64,000 nucleotides of DNA from Desulfovibrio sp. JY (GTDB lineage Bacteria > Desulfobacterota > Desulfovibrionia > Desulfovibrionales > Desulfovibrionaceae), in NCBI GenBank assembly GCA_021730285.1, contig CP082962.1, positions 2,294,001-2,358,000 on the forward strand, given 5' to 3'. The translations under genes were made by a program, and so were the position numbers. Shown here piece after piece: positions 24,961 to 32,586 of the stretch. The notes below the pieces were generated by a model. The model did not search any database, had not been told where the DNA came from, and saw only the letters and a list, made by a program, of their open reading frames with translations. Numbering within the stretch: position 1 is the first letter of the stretch; every line of letters starts with the position of its first letter.

Positions 24961-25217
24961 CGCGTTTTCCCCTTCGTCGTTTTGGCCGGCTGGCGGATCA
25001 CGACGATGGCGTCGTCCTTCACAAGGCCCGCCTTGGCCGGGATGCGGCACACACGGTCGCAACCGGGACAGACCGGGCCATGCGACGCCATCCAGACGCG
25101 ATACGTTCCGGGCCGCTTGCACGGCTTGTAGCCGGGTTCGGCCTCGACGACCGTATGGCCGGGCTGACGGGAGACGACATGCAACCAGTAGGTATACTCG
25201 CCCAATCGTTCGGTCAT
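24957..25217 (-). CDS. small phage protein with Cys-pair motif
   Basis: 86 residues, overlapping its neighbours by 4 bases on both sides. A single CPGCDRVC cluster suggests metal binding. It starts MTERLGEYTYWLHVVSRQPG. No family recognised. The tight coupling within the early operon supports it as a real gene. Confidence 0.7.
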   Translation of the reverse strand: MTERLGEYTYWLHVVSRQPGHTVVEAEPGYKPCKRPGTYRVWMASHGPVCPGCDRVCRIPAKAGLVKDDAIVVIRQPAKTTKGKTR

Positions 25218-25411
25218 TCGGCGTCTCCTGCAAGGTGCTCAGACACTGCCCCTTGAATATCGTCCAGGTGCTCCATGGCCTCGCTCACGAGGGTGTCGAT
25301 GTAGTTGTCCTCGCCACCCCAGATGTTGGCGATGCCTTCCAACTGTTCACGGATCGCTTTGATTTTCCGCCGCGTCTTGGCTGCCGCACGTTTTGGCGTC
25401 CATGCTTGCAT
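25214..25411 (-). CDS. small hypothetical phage protein
   Basis: 65 residues from ATG at 25,411, selected for its strong ribosome site (GGAGGGATAGCC). Basic N-terminus (MQAWTPKRAAAKTRRKIK) then an acidic helical region. No family recognised. Overlaps the next gene by 4 bases. Confidence 0.7.
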   Translation of the reverse strand: MQAWTPKRAAAKTRRKIKAIREQLEGIANIWGGEDNYIDTLVSEAMEHLDDIQGAVSEHLAGDAE

Positions 25412-25413
25412 GG

Positions 25414-25662
25414 CTATCCCTCCTGGCCGTCGCCGAGGCACAGCAGGGCGCATGCAGCGTCGCCCTGAATGACCCGAAATTCCGTGACGAGCGCGGGCAA
25501 AGCCTTGAGCCTTTCCGCCACATGGCCGTCGCCCAGGATCACGTCGATCAAGTGGCGAGCCTCGGCAACATGCTTTTCGATATGCTCAAGCCGCTGCAAG
25601 GGTTGATGGGTCAAGAGTTGTTCGAACATGTTGTCCTCTGTCACCATGTTACATCTACCCAC
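25414..25662 (-). CDS. small hypothetical phage protein
   Basis: 82 residues if it starts at the GTG at 25,662 (AAGGGG 6 bases before); an ATG at 25,629 with AGAGG is almost as good. The helical sequence (LQRLEHIEKHVAEARHLIDV) could form a coiled coil. It ends 2 bases before the ATG of the next gene. No family recognised. Confidence 0.65.
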   Translation of the reverse strand: MGRCNMVTEDNMFEQLLTHQPLQRLEHIEKHVAEARHLIDVILGDGHVAERLKALPALVTEFRVIQGDAACALLCLGDGQEG

Positions 25663-25739
25663 TGCATTCCCCTTTGGCTGCTCATCAGGCCGGACGCGCC
25701 ACCGTCCGACGACCGCCCCGCAGGGCGGTTTCGCAAGGA

Positions 25740-25928
25740 TTATTCCGACACTGCATCCAGTATGATTTCGATAGCGTTCAACGACAGCCCGGCCGCATGC
25801 AGGCCCTCCTGGTTTTCTTCCAGAAACCGCGCCAACGCCGTCAGCTCAATATCGCTCAGGCACAACAGGCAGCCGAGGCACATTCTGTTCGGCTGGGCCT
25901 CGCAATAGTCCTCATTGCATGCGCCCAT
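25740..25928 (-). CDS. small Cys-rich phage protein
   Basis: 62 residues from ATG at 25,928. The N-terminal part has five Cys (CNEDYCEAQPNRMCLGCLLC), which suggests a metal-binding site; the rest is an acidic helix pair (LTALARFLEENQEGLHAAGL). A start at 25,955 would overlap the upstream gene more. No family recognised. Confidence 0.65.
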   Translation of the reverse strand: MGACNEDYCEAQPNRMCLGCLLCLSDIELTALARFLEENQEGLHAAGLSLNAIEIILDAVSE

Positions 25929-25932
25929 GGCC

Positions 25933-26208
25933 CTAGACCGTCCCGGCCATGACACGTCTGGCCTGGGTCACGTAGCCGGCCGGGAGTGCGCCGCATGCGC
26001 CGGCCTTCTTGATGAGCGCCGAGAGCTGCTCGGCTTTCGTCTTCCAGTTCCGCGCCTCGATCTCGGCGACGACCATAAAGCGAGGGGGTGGGCAGGCCTC
26101 TATCTCGTAGGAGCCGCAGCAGACGCACACCTTGGCCTCGGACTGGCCTTCGTCATGCGCGACCTCGGACCCGACGTGGCCGCAGTTGATGCAACGATAC
26201 CAACTCAT
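25933..26208 (-). CDS. small zinc-ribbon phage protein
   Basis: 91 residues (AGGAGGTCTGCC upstream). Two CxxC pairs (YRCINCGHVG and KVCVCCGSYE) form a rubredoxin-like zinc ribbon, followed by a helical tail. Such proteins occur in early operons of transposable phages; function unknown. Confidence 0.78.
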   Translation of the reverse strand: MSWYRCINCGHVGSEVAHDEGQSEAKVCVCCGSYEIEACPPPRFMVVAEIEARNWKTKAEQLSALIKKAGACGALPAGYVTQARRVMAGTV

Positions 26209-26220
26209 GGCAGACCTCCT

Positions 26221-26841
26221 TTACAGTGCCGCCAGATCGAGGGGGATGGGCTCATACTTCCCATCGCTGTCGCGGCGCTTATAGACCCGCAAATACGCCT
26301 TGGAGCCGGACACCTGGATGCTGTCGGAGATGGCTTTCATGGCTTGCAGCCAATCGGGGTCGGAGATGTCCAGGCTGCGCAGACCGAGGATGCGGCCAAC
26401 ATTCACACGGCCTTCACGGTCTACGTCAAATGCGCTGTTCACCAGGGCCTTGATGTTGTTGTTGCTTCCCTCGGACCACCGGGTGATGCACTGATCAATC
26501 AGGTTTTTGGCCGCTTGCAGGCGTTCATCAAACACGAGATTCTCGGAAATCTGACGCTGTACCAGATAGCGACCATCGAAGGACACCAGCCGGACATTGC
26601 CCTTTTTCCCTCCTATGGGAGCCTCGTACTTTTCCGCAGAGAGGTCCGCGAACGCTTCGACGTCTCCCATGGCCTTATCCCGGAAACGCTTCATGTCGCC
26701 TTGAAGCCTTTCCGCCATTCCCACCAGTTCCATAACCAGATCATTCCGGGCCATATCCACCGGCTTGACTTTGTCCACAGGGATCAAATGCCCCTGGCCA
26801 TTCTCCATGTATCCGTCAGGGATGTTGGCGCTCACTGTCAT
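26221..26841 (-). CDS. DUF3164 family protein
   Basis: 206 residues. Family features include IPDGYMENGQGHLIPVDKVK at the N-terminus, SFDGRYLVQRQISENLVFDE in the centre and the C-terminal VYKRRDSDGKYEPIPLDLAAL. DUF3164 proteins are found in nearly all Mu-like early operons downstream of MuB and are thought to aid replication or its control. Confidence 0.95.
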   Translation of the reverse strand: MTVSANIPDGYMENGQGHLIPVDKVKPVDMARNDLVMELVGMAERLQGDMKRFRDKAMGDVEAFADLSAEKYEAPIGGKKGNVRLVSFDGRYLVQRQISENLVFDERLQAAKNLIDQCITRWSEGSNNNIKALVNSAFDVDREGRVNVGRILGLRSLDISDPDWLQAMKAISDSIQVSGSKAYLRVYKRRDSDGKYEPIPLDLAAL

Positions 26842-27023
26842 TCCTCCTTGGCCGCCAGCGCGGGCACCATGCCGGCCATGGCGGTTTCTAGTTCCTCGGC
26901 CGTGTCAGCCGCGTCCGTCAGCTCCTCGCGGGCCATCTGGATGAGCCCCCATTGTTCCTCGGTCACCAGCCCGGCCAGCACGCCCAGGCCGTTGCGCACG
27001 TTGCGGATTTTGCTACCCAGCAT
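26838..27023 (-). CDS. small hypothetical phage protein
   Basis: 61 residues with GGGAGATTGAGCC before the ATG and a 4-base overlap with the DUF3164 gene. It is helical and acidic (LVTEEQWGLIQMAREELTDA). The segment EEQWGLI resembles the tail of the terminase small subunit, probably by chance. No family recognised. Confidence 0.7.
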   Translation of the reverse strand: MLGSKIRNVRNGLGVLAGLVTEEQWGLIQMAREELTDAADTAEELETAMAGMVPALAAKEE

Positions 27024-27148
27024 GGCTCAATCTCCCGCATTTCGCGCCGCGTCGCGCGGCATTTGAGTTTGTCCCGCTGCCGCCTGCCGGCAGACTTTGA
27101 TCTTCCCGGCGCGGCCAGCCGCCGGATGTCCCGATCCAGTCCCTTCAT
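26963..27148 (-). CDS. possible small basic protein overlapping two genes
   Basis: A 61-codon frame starting at ATG 27,148 with an exact GGGAGG ribosome site. It is rich in Arg and Lys (RRLAAPGRSKSAGRRQRDKL) and overlaps the 3' part of the HTH gene upstream and the 5' part of the 61-residue gene downstream in other frames. Only the ribosome site argues for it. Its second half looks like out-of-frame sequence. Confidence 0.3.
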   Translation of the reverse strand: MKGLDRDIRRLAAPGRSKSAGRRQRDKLKCRATRREMREIEPCWVAKSATCATAWACWPGW

Positions 27149-27494
27149 GATTGGCCTCCCGGTGCGGACAAACCCGACACTCGCGGTACAGCCGCACAAA
27201 CGTTGGATTGACGGCCGTCCACGGCCGCGCCTGATGCTCCCGGCAGGTCTCGACGCTGATCTCGCCAACTACCGGGCAGACCACCCGCCGCGTCATGAGT
27301 GTCTCGCGCACGCGGCGCGCCATGGCGGCCGTGTCGCCGTAAGTGCCCCCAAGCACCCTGGACACGGCCGCCGGGGAGACGCCCAGGCGAGCGGCCACAG
27401 CCCGTCCGGACGTGGCGTCGCAGGCGGCGGCCATGGCGGCCAGCCAATCCGGGATGTCTCCCCAGGCCAGCGTCACCTTTTCGATGGCGCTCAT
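27027..27494 (-). CDS. HTH phage protein
   Basis: 155 residues, overlapping the upstream gene by 4 bases. Residues 28-50 form a helix-turn-helix of the lambda-repressor/LacI kind (RAVAARLGVSPAAVSRVLGG). Then come a CREH and a CRVCPH motif suggesting metal binding, and a basic C-terminus. Probably a DNA-binding accessory protein of replication or early control. Confidence 0.7.
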   Translation of the reverse strand: MSAIEKVTLAWGDIPDWLAAMAAACDATSGRAVAARLGVSPAAVSRVLGGTYGDTAAMARRVRETLMTRRVVCPVVGEISVETCREHQARPWTAVNPTFVRLYRECRVCPHREANHEGTGSGHPAAGRAGKIKVCRQAAAGQTQMPRDAARNAGD

Positions 27495-28093
27495 TTGGCC
27501 CGTTCCTCGACCGGCTCGGTCTCACACATGATCTCGCCTGTGTTGGGGTCCAACAGCCGGCGGATGCGCTGGATTTGCGGCGCGCGAGGCCCACGGCGCA
27601 TGGCCGGGACGATGGCCCAGCGACCGGCCCCGGAGGAGCGCAGGTAGCCGGCTCGGGCAAGCCAGTCGACGTAATACTGGGCTTCATGCGGGGAGACGGG
27701 AGCCTCGGGCAGAGACGCGGTCGAAGCCAAATCCCGAATCGAGAAGTCTTTCAGGATGGGCATGATCCGCCACATCCGTTGGCGTCCGGTGGGGGGGATC
27801 AGCGTGCCGTTTTTCCGAACCCTCGGAGCTTCGAGCCCCATGGCCACGGGGACGACGGTATATTCCGCGCGGGGAAAGGCCCCAGCGTTGCCAAGCGGGG
27901 TCGGCTTACTCCCTGTTTTGGCCACGATGCCGGCCTTAACGAGCGCCTGGACGTAATCGTCCACGGAACCCCTCTTCAGCCGTGTCTGCTTGGCCAGATC
28001 ATCCACGGTAAATGTCCGGTTTTCCCGCATCGCATCCCAAATCAGGTCGCGTCCGGTGAGTCCCGGGGGCACATGGACGGCTTGTCTGCTCAT
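27491..28093 (-). CDS. winged-helix phage protein
   Basis: 200 residues; start overlaps the MuB gene stop as ATGA. Two helix-turn-helix-like halves are seen: TFTVDDLAKQTRLKRGSVDD near residue 35 and SIRDLASTASLPEAPVSPH near residue 120. Genes in this position after MuB are common in Desulfovibrio-type transposable phages; exact role unknown. Confidence 0.75.
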   Translation of the reverse strand: MSRQAVHVPPGLTGRDLIWDAMRENRTFTVDDLAKQTRLKRGSVDDYVQALVKAGIVAKTGSKPTPLGNAGAFPRAEYTVVPVAMGLEAPRVRKNGTLIPPTGRQRMWRIMPILKDFSIRDLASTASLPEAPVSPHEAQYYVDWLARAGYLRSSGAGRWAIVPAMRRGPRAPQIQRIRRLLDPNTGEIMCETEPVEERAK

Positions 28094-28848
28094 CGCAGCC
28101 CCCGTCGCATCGGGGCCTTGCCCGTAAACAGTTCCCGGGAGCCCCAGGCCGCGCGGTCCATGATCTCCAGGCCGTCAGCCAATCCCTCGGCCTGGATGCG
28201 CTCCAGATTCACGCAAATGCGCCGTACCGACCCTTGGGCACTTTCAACCACCAGGGCCAGCAGATCGTCCGCCACACGCACCCTGTCGCAGTACATGGCG
28301 CGTAACGTCTTGGCGTCTTCGATGTCCGCCGGCTGGGCTGGCACCCAATGCATGATCCGGCCGTGAAATCGTTCCCACGCCTCGAGCTTCCCCGGGAGCC
28401 GCTCCTCGCCGATGATGAGGATCGTTCCCTGGGAGCTTTCGAAGAGGTCTTTGACGATCTCGACCGCGTTTTTGTCCACGAGGTAATCCATCTCGTCGAC
28501 GATGAGCGGCCGTCCGGCGGACAGCTCCTCGGCGGCCTGATCCACCATGCCGTAGATAGTCCTGGCCGGCTCCTTGCTGCCTTTTGGGCGGATATTCATG
28601 GTCTTGAGGACGGCCTGCAAAAAGGCTTTTTTGGTCCAAGAGGACCGGCACTCGACGTAATAGGCGTCTGTCCTGGTCGCCACGTAAGCTGCGGCCGTCG
28701 ACTTGCCGTAGCCGGATGGCCCGTACATGCACACGATGCCCGGCAGATGGGACGGACGGTTTTTAGCCGCCTGCAATGCCTCCAGACACCGCTGCACATT
28801 GAGCAACGGGGCGGGGCCGCCATTGACAGGTTGTCCATGTTGCGTCAT
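28090..28848 (-). CDS. MuB-like transposition target ATPase (AAA family)
   Basis: 252 residues from ATG at 28,848 (GGGAGATCGAAAA upstream); the open frame continues further 5' but inside the transposase gene. Walker A is GPSGYGKST (43-51), Walker B RPLIVDEMDYLV. The protein binds target DNA, gives target immunity and stimulates MuA. It is shorter than Mu B (312 residues) and lacks a separate N-terminal HTH, like TniB/IstB-type relatives. Confidence 0.93.
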   Translation of the reverse strand: MTQHGQPVNGGPAPLLNVQRCLEALQAAKNRPSHLPGIVCMYGPSGYGKSTAAAYVATRTDAYYVECRSSWTKKAFLQAVLKTMNIRPKGSKEPARTIYGMVDQAAEELSAGRPLIVDEMDYLVDKNAVEIVKDLFESSQGTILIIGEERLPGKLEAWERFHGRIMHWVPAQPADIEDAKTLRAMYCDRVRVADDLLALVVESAQGSVRRICVNLERIQAEGLADGLEIMDRAAWGSRELFTGKAPMRRGLR

Positions 28849-28912
28849 TTTTCGATCTCCCTGCTTTGATTTCACTTGGAAGCCTGCCGGTTGCAACGGC
28901 AGGCTTCTGCTT

Positions 28913-31144
28913 TTACTGGCCGGCCTCGGCGAGTTGCGGGAAGAACTCACGCATCTGCCGTTCGGCCAGAAATTTTGGCGTTTTCTGATAGCTTTCCCAC
29001 CACTTCCGGTCTTTTTCGGGGACATCCTGCCCGGCCGTGATGGCGGCATCGACCGCAAGCCAGCGGTTGTAGCGCTGGCGTTCGGTATGCGCCTCGGGCA
29101 TTGCATGGACGGTCGCCTTCTCCCTGGCCATGTCCTCGACCAGGGCGGCGCGCGCGGCCAATTCGTCGGCCGTCGGCTCGTGCGGCGTGGGCGCGTCCCC
29201 GGCCCGGGCGGCGAGGCCAGCCTCTTTGAGCATCGGGGTTTCGTGGGGGACGGTGGGCTTGGGCAGGTGCGAGAGCTTGCCGGCCTGCTCCACGGCATGC
29301 TCCACGACCTCGCGGTAGACGTCGGCCGCGCCGACCTTGCGCGAGGCCGCCCTCATGGCCGCCTTTTCCTCGGCGCGCACCTTTTTGTAGACACGGGTGC
29401 GGGCCAAGGCGGCTTCGCATCTGGAGATACCCGTCAGCAGCGGGCAGACGGCCCGGCACAGGTATTCCATGCCGCCGTCCTCGTCCTGTTGATCGTGGGG
29501 AAGGAACACGTGGACCGCGCCCCAATCGGCACTATCTTCAAGGCACAACACCTGCCGGCCCTCGTGGCCGCCAAGTTCCGGGGCTGTGTAGTGGTAGCGG
29601 CCGATCTCGAGGCCCTTTTTACGGACGGGGCGGTAGCCGTCTCCCTTCTTGCCCGGCACAGGCGAGAGCAACACGTCCAGGGCGCGTTCGTCGCTGATCC
29701 GCCGAATCGGCTCGGACCATTCCGCCGCCTTTTGCCAGGGCGTCAGACCGTCCATCCCCTCGCCGGAGTGCGGCTCGTGGGCATAGATGGCATCGGTCCA
29801 CTCGTCGCAAAATTTTTGGAGCGCGTCAGGGGAGAGGAGCAGCTCGGGCGGCGTATCCAGATCGCCATGATGCAGGCCCTTGGCCAGTCGCACGGCAAAC
29901 GCCTTGCGGTCCTCGATGGCCTTGCGCTCGGCCACGCTGTGCCCGATATAACCGGGTAAATCCTCGAAAACGCCTCGAAGAAACGTGCCGAAGACACGCT
30001 CGACGAACGGCTTGTGCTCCGGGGTGAACGGCGGGGCGACTTCACGTTTGATGTTCAGGGCCAGGGCCAGCCGCACCATGTGCTTGCTGACATAATCCGA
30101 GCCGTTGTCCGTCACGAGGGTTTCGACCTGCCCCCAATCCAGCAGGCAACGGCGCAGGCATGAGGCCACGGCGGCAGTGCTGGACGATCGCGAAACCAGA
30201 AACTTGACCCGGCGCGTGTAAACGTCGATGCAGGCGACAATGATGTGGCGGGACTTCTTCTTTCCGTCCCAAAGCATGATGTCGCCTTTGGTGCTGTCCA
30301 TCTCCCAGCGCTGGTTCGGGTGGTCGATGCCTTCGTAACGGCTGCCCGTGGCCGGCTGATACCGGGATCGGCAGGCGTCAGGGCTGGTAATATCCAGCAT
30401 GAGACGGGGATTGTTTTTGCGAAACGTCCGCAACCAATCCTGCACCATCTTTTGCGTGATGCCAGCGGCCGGAAACCGCGTCGAAATACCCTTCAGCACG
30501 CGCTTTGCAGTGATGGTCGGACGCTCGTACAGTTCGCCCTTGATGAACTCGGCGATTTCCGGGTTCTGGTCGATCTTGCCCGTGCCCTTACGGTGGCCGT
30601 AGTCGCCGGCCAGCCGCGAAATTCCTTCCCTGGTGACGGCTTTTTGCCAGTTGCCTATGCTTGTCGCGCAGACCTTAGGCAGCACGGCGCGGACTGTAGC
30701 GTCGATTTCGATTTCCCCGGTGCGGTACTGCACGGCGAAGACGTGGCGGGCGGTTGAGGCCGGGAGACCCGAAGAGAGGAGGAACGCATCGAAAGCGGCG
30801 AGGAGCGTGGCCCGGGCCTCGGCGCGAAGCCGGTCCTTGCCGGCGAGCCGGGTAAATTTTGCCAGCCCTTCCTGGCGCGCGGCATCGGCCACGGCCTGGG
30901 CGGACTCCTCTTCGAGCCGGAGCTTGAGCCCTTCCATCCGCCCGGCGGCGGCCGCTTCCGAGGCGGCGACGTTCCCTAAGGCTTGGCGCACGTCGGCAGG
31001 GAGTGAGGCGAGCGGGTAAAGCCGCCGTTTACCGCCACGGCCGCGCCCTTTCTCTTCAACGTAAGGCCAATCCTTGTCGTAGATGACCCGCGTCGAAACC
31101 CCGAGCGCTTTCGCTATATTCTCTGCCGTAACCCTGTCTTCCAT
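28913..31144 (-). CDS. MuA-type transposase
   Basis: 743 residues. Residues 1-60 are a Mu-type winged helix (MEDRVTAENIAKALGVSTRV). The catalytic core has the DDE triad at Asp283 (QRWEMDSTKGD), Asp346 (LVTDNGSDY) and Glu382 (KPFVERVFG). Residues about 480-560 are the Mu-transpos_C beta barrel, and the tail has the MuB/ClpX-contact helical region. It pairs the phage ends and performs replicative transposition. Its binding sites are the repeats at 33,573-33,759. Length is slightly above Mu A (663). Confidence 0.97.
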   Translation of the reverse strand: MEDRVTAENIAKALGVSTRVIYDKDWPYVEEKGRGRGGKRRLYPLASLPADVRQALGNVAASEAAAAGRMEGLKLRLEEESAQAVADAARQEGLAKFTRLAGKDRLRAEARATLLAAFDAFLLSSGLPASTARHVFAVQYRTGEIEIDATVRAVLPKVCATSIGNWQKAVTREGISRLAGDYGHRKGTGKIDQNPEIAEFIKGELYERPTITAKRVLKGISTRFPAAGITQKMVQDWLRTFRKNNPRLMLDITSPDACRSRYQPATGSRYEGIDHPNQRWEMDSTKGDIMLWDGKKKSRHIIVACIDVYTRRVKFLVSRSSSTAAVASCLRRCLLDWGQVETLVTDNGSDYVSKHMVRLALALNIKREVAPPFTPEHKPFVERVFGTFLRGVFEDLPGYIGHSVAERKAIEDRKAFAVRLAKGLHHGDLDTPPELLLSPDALQKFCDEWTDAIYAHEPHSGEGMDGLTPWQKAAEWSEPIRRISDERALDVLLSPVPGKKGDGYRPVRKKGLEIGRYHYTAPELGGHEGRQVLCLEDSADWGAVHVFLPHDQQDEDGGMEYLCRAVCPLLTGISRCEAALARTRVYKKVRAEEKAAMRAASRKVGAADVYREVVEHAVEQAGKLSHLPKPTVPHETPMLKEAGLAARAGDAPTPHEPTADELAARAALVEDMAREKATVHAMPEAHTERQRYNRWLAVDAAITAGQDVPEKDRKWWESYQKTPKFLAERQMREFFPQLAEAGQ

Positions 31145-31178
31145 CGCCGTTACCGCCTGCCTTGCCGCCTTGTAAGTG

Positions 31179-31250
31179 TTCCGCGTCCCCTGATAGGATC
31201 GCCGTTACATGTTTCCACAACCGTCAACCCACACAGGAGACGCGGAAATG
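31179..31250 (+). promoter_or_regulatory. upstream element of + strand gene, related to the copy at 21,286
   Basis: TTCCG (31,179-31,183), GATAGGAT (31,192-31,199), TAC 27 bases after the TTCCG start, TCAACCCA, AGGAGACGCGGAAATGTCT. The same blocks precede the gene at 21,344. The 11-base sequence ATCGCCGTTAC occurs here (31,198-31,208) and again at 31,143-31,153 over the MuA start codon. A shared lysogen-active promoter is likely but unproven. Confidence 0.5.
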
Positions 31251-31526
31251 TCTGACGCCGAAAAGAAAGGGAAAAAGTTGGCACAGGACTTAAAAGCCAA
31301 ACTAACTAAAGAAATTGAAACTTTTCTTGATAAGCCAGAGAGCCGCCAATATGTGATCGGGGAAGCAGTCATATCTTTAATGGAGGAAGGGATGCCTATT
31401 AGCAAAGAATCGCTAAAAGAGTGGATTGAAGTGCGCATCTCTATTTCATCCCCTGGGTTTGGCAAAACGCGACTGGAGCATCTTCTCGATTGGATAGAAT
31501 CGCTGCCAACCCCCAAAACAACATAA
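31248..31526 (+). CDS. small hypothetical protein, phage moron candidate
   Basis: 92 residues from ATG at 31,248 (AGGAGA upstream); an in-frame ATG at 31,209 lies before the ribosome site. It is charged and helical (EKKGKKLAQDLKAKLTKEIE), lower in GC than its neighbours and oriented against the early operon. The 3' end overlaps the convergent gene at 31,441 by 86 bases. The upstream region is shared with the other + strand gene at 21,344. Function unknown. Confidence 0.75.
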   Translation: MSDAEKKGKKLAQDLKAKLTKEIETFLDKPESRQYVIGEAVISLMEEGMPISKESLKEWIEVRISISSPGFGKTRLEHLLDWIESLPTPKTT

Positions 31527-31767
31527 CCTTTATGCGGAACCACTCCTGTTCGCTAAGTCCCAGCTGGTCGACCAGACCAAGGAGAGCTGTCTTCTGGTCG
31601 TCGACCGGCTGGAGGATCAGGCGGTAGGCAAGTTCCAGCCCCATAATCATATGGTCCTGTCCGTTGCCGTTCTCCTTGAAATACACTTCAAGCTCGGCTT
31701 GCGTGGGTGGAGTCTCGCAAAGGAAGAATTCCGCCCCGTCTTCAATGATCACTTCGCCAAGTGCCAT
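31441..31767 (-). CDS. small hypothetical early phage protein
   Basis: 108 residues from ATG at 31,767 (GGAGGCGGCGTG). It is acidic at the N-terminus (MALGEVIIEDGAEFFLCE) and helical after (MGLELAYRLILQP). The start coincides with the end of the upstream HTH gene. The last 29 codons overlap the convergent + strand gene. No family recognised. Confidence 0.65.
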   Translation of the reverse strand: MALGEVIIEDGAEFFLCETPPTQAELEVYFKENGNGQDHMIMGLELAYRLILQPVDDQKTALLGLVDQLGLSEQEWFRIKVMLFWGLAAILSNREDAPVAFCQTQGMK

Positions 31768-31970
31768 CACGCCGCCTCCTTCTTTCCTTCTCCCAAGTAC
31801 TTCGCCGGACACCCTTGCCCAAGGAACCAGTCCCGGATCACCAGTGCTTTCTTCTTGCCGGCCAAAAAATGGTACACATAGGACTGATGCACACCCGCGC
31901 CATCCGCCACGTCCTGGACACTGAGTCCCCGCTTGAGCATCCATATTTTGATCGACCGCTTACGCACCAT
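31767..31970 (-). CDS. small HTH regulator (Ner-like position)
   Basis: 67 residues from ATG at 31,970. The sequence KIWMLKRGLSVQDVADGAGV with a following recognition helix is a compact XRE/Cro-type helix-turn-helix. A small HTH protein early in the lytic operon opposite the repressor is where Mu encodes Ner, which shuts off early and repressor transcription. Homology to Ner itself is not claimed. Confidence 0.75.
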   Translation of the reverse strand: MVRKRSIKIWMLKRGLSVQDVADGAGVHQSYVYHFLAGKKKALVIRDWFLGQGCPAKYLGEGKKEAA

Positions 31971-32412
31971 TGATCCGCTCCCACAGTTCACGCTTCTTGC
32001 GGCCGCGCCGCCGCTCCTCGACCACCACCTTGCCCAGCTCGTAGACGGCCGCCTCGGCCGGAGACAGCACCACGTGGCCGGCCGGGCAGGCGGCCGCCAA
32101 AATGCGGCTGTCGCCCAGGATCACGGTCAACGCGGCGACGTATTCAACGGGCAGGTGCCGCTCGCCGGCCTTGCTCTCGGCCGTCCAACTGTTGATATGA
32201 TGGATGCTGATCTGGTCGCCTGTTAACCGGGATAGCTCCCCGGCGACGTATTCCCGGGACAGGCCGGATGCGGACAAGGCTTCGCGCAGGGCCTCATAGA
32301 CGGCCTCGCGGCAGCGCAGGCTGCCGGCCGCCATGTTGGCCGTGGGCAGGCTGGCCAGGGGCAGGGTGAGCTGCACCATGGTTCCGCCTAAATTTCGTTT
32401 CGCCTTAGCCAT
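31960..32412 (-). CDS. first gene of the early operon, hypothetical regulator
   Basis: 150 residues, start at 32,412 next to the operator region. The central region (YEALREALSASGLSREYVAG) with QISIHHINSWTAESKAGER resembles short regulatory proteins that open the early operon of transposable phages. The C-terminus is basic (RRRGRKKRELWERI). It overlaps the next gene by 11 bases. Exact function unknown. Confidence 0.7.
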   Translation of the reverse strand: MAKAKRNLGGTMVQLTLPLASLPTANMAAGSLRCREAVYEALREALSASGLSREYVAGELSRLTGDQISIHHINSWTAESKAGERHLPVEYVAALTVILGDSRILAAACPAGHVVLSPAEAAVYELGKVVVEERRRGRKKRELWERINGA

Positions 32413-32586
32413 TGCCCGTCCCGTGATTCTCGACTAGAAATCGGGGAAAGCGGTCATATTTTGTGACCGCTTTAAGGCATGTCTAATGTCAAAGTCTTAT
32501 GTGGTCAAGGTAAAAATTTACTTCGTAGAAGCTTTTGACCACATTTTGCGGCAAATGTTTACAACTATTTAACATCATTTAAGTTT
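32413..32586. promoter_or_regulatory. repressor/early-operon control region with two inverted repeats
   Basis: Between the divergent early operon and repressor gene. A perfect dyad AAAGCGGTCA-N7-TGACCGCTTT spans 32,447-32,473. A second pair, ATGTGGTCAA (32,499-32,508) and TTGACCACAT (32,535-32,544), is 26 bases apart. All arms share GGTCA/TGACC, so both are likely bound by the same regulator, CI and/or the small HTH protein. A rightward TTGACC (32,535) followed by a TACAAC-like -10 overlaps the second pair and could drive the repressor. AT-rich compared with the surroundings. Confidence 0.75.

Noticed and set aside
29743-30045. Frames overlapping the MuA gene
   Set aside because: All are shadows of the transposase, whose DDE motifs and full-length frame are clear.
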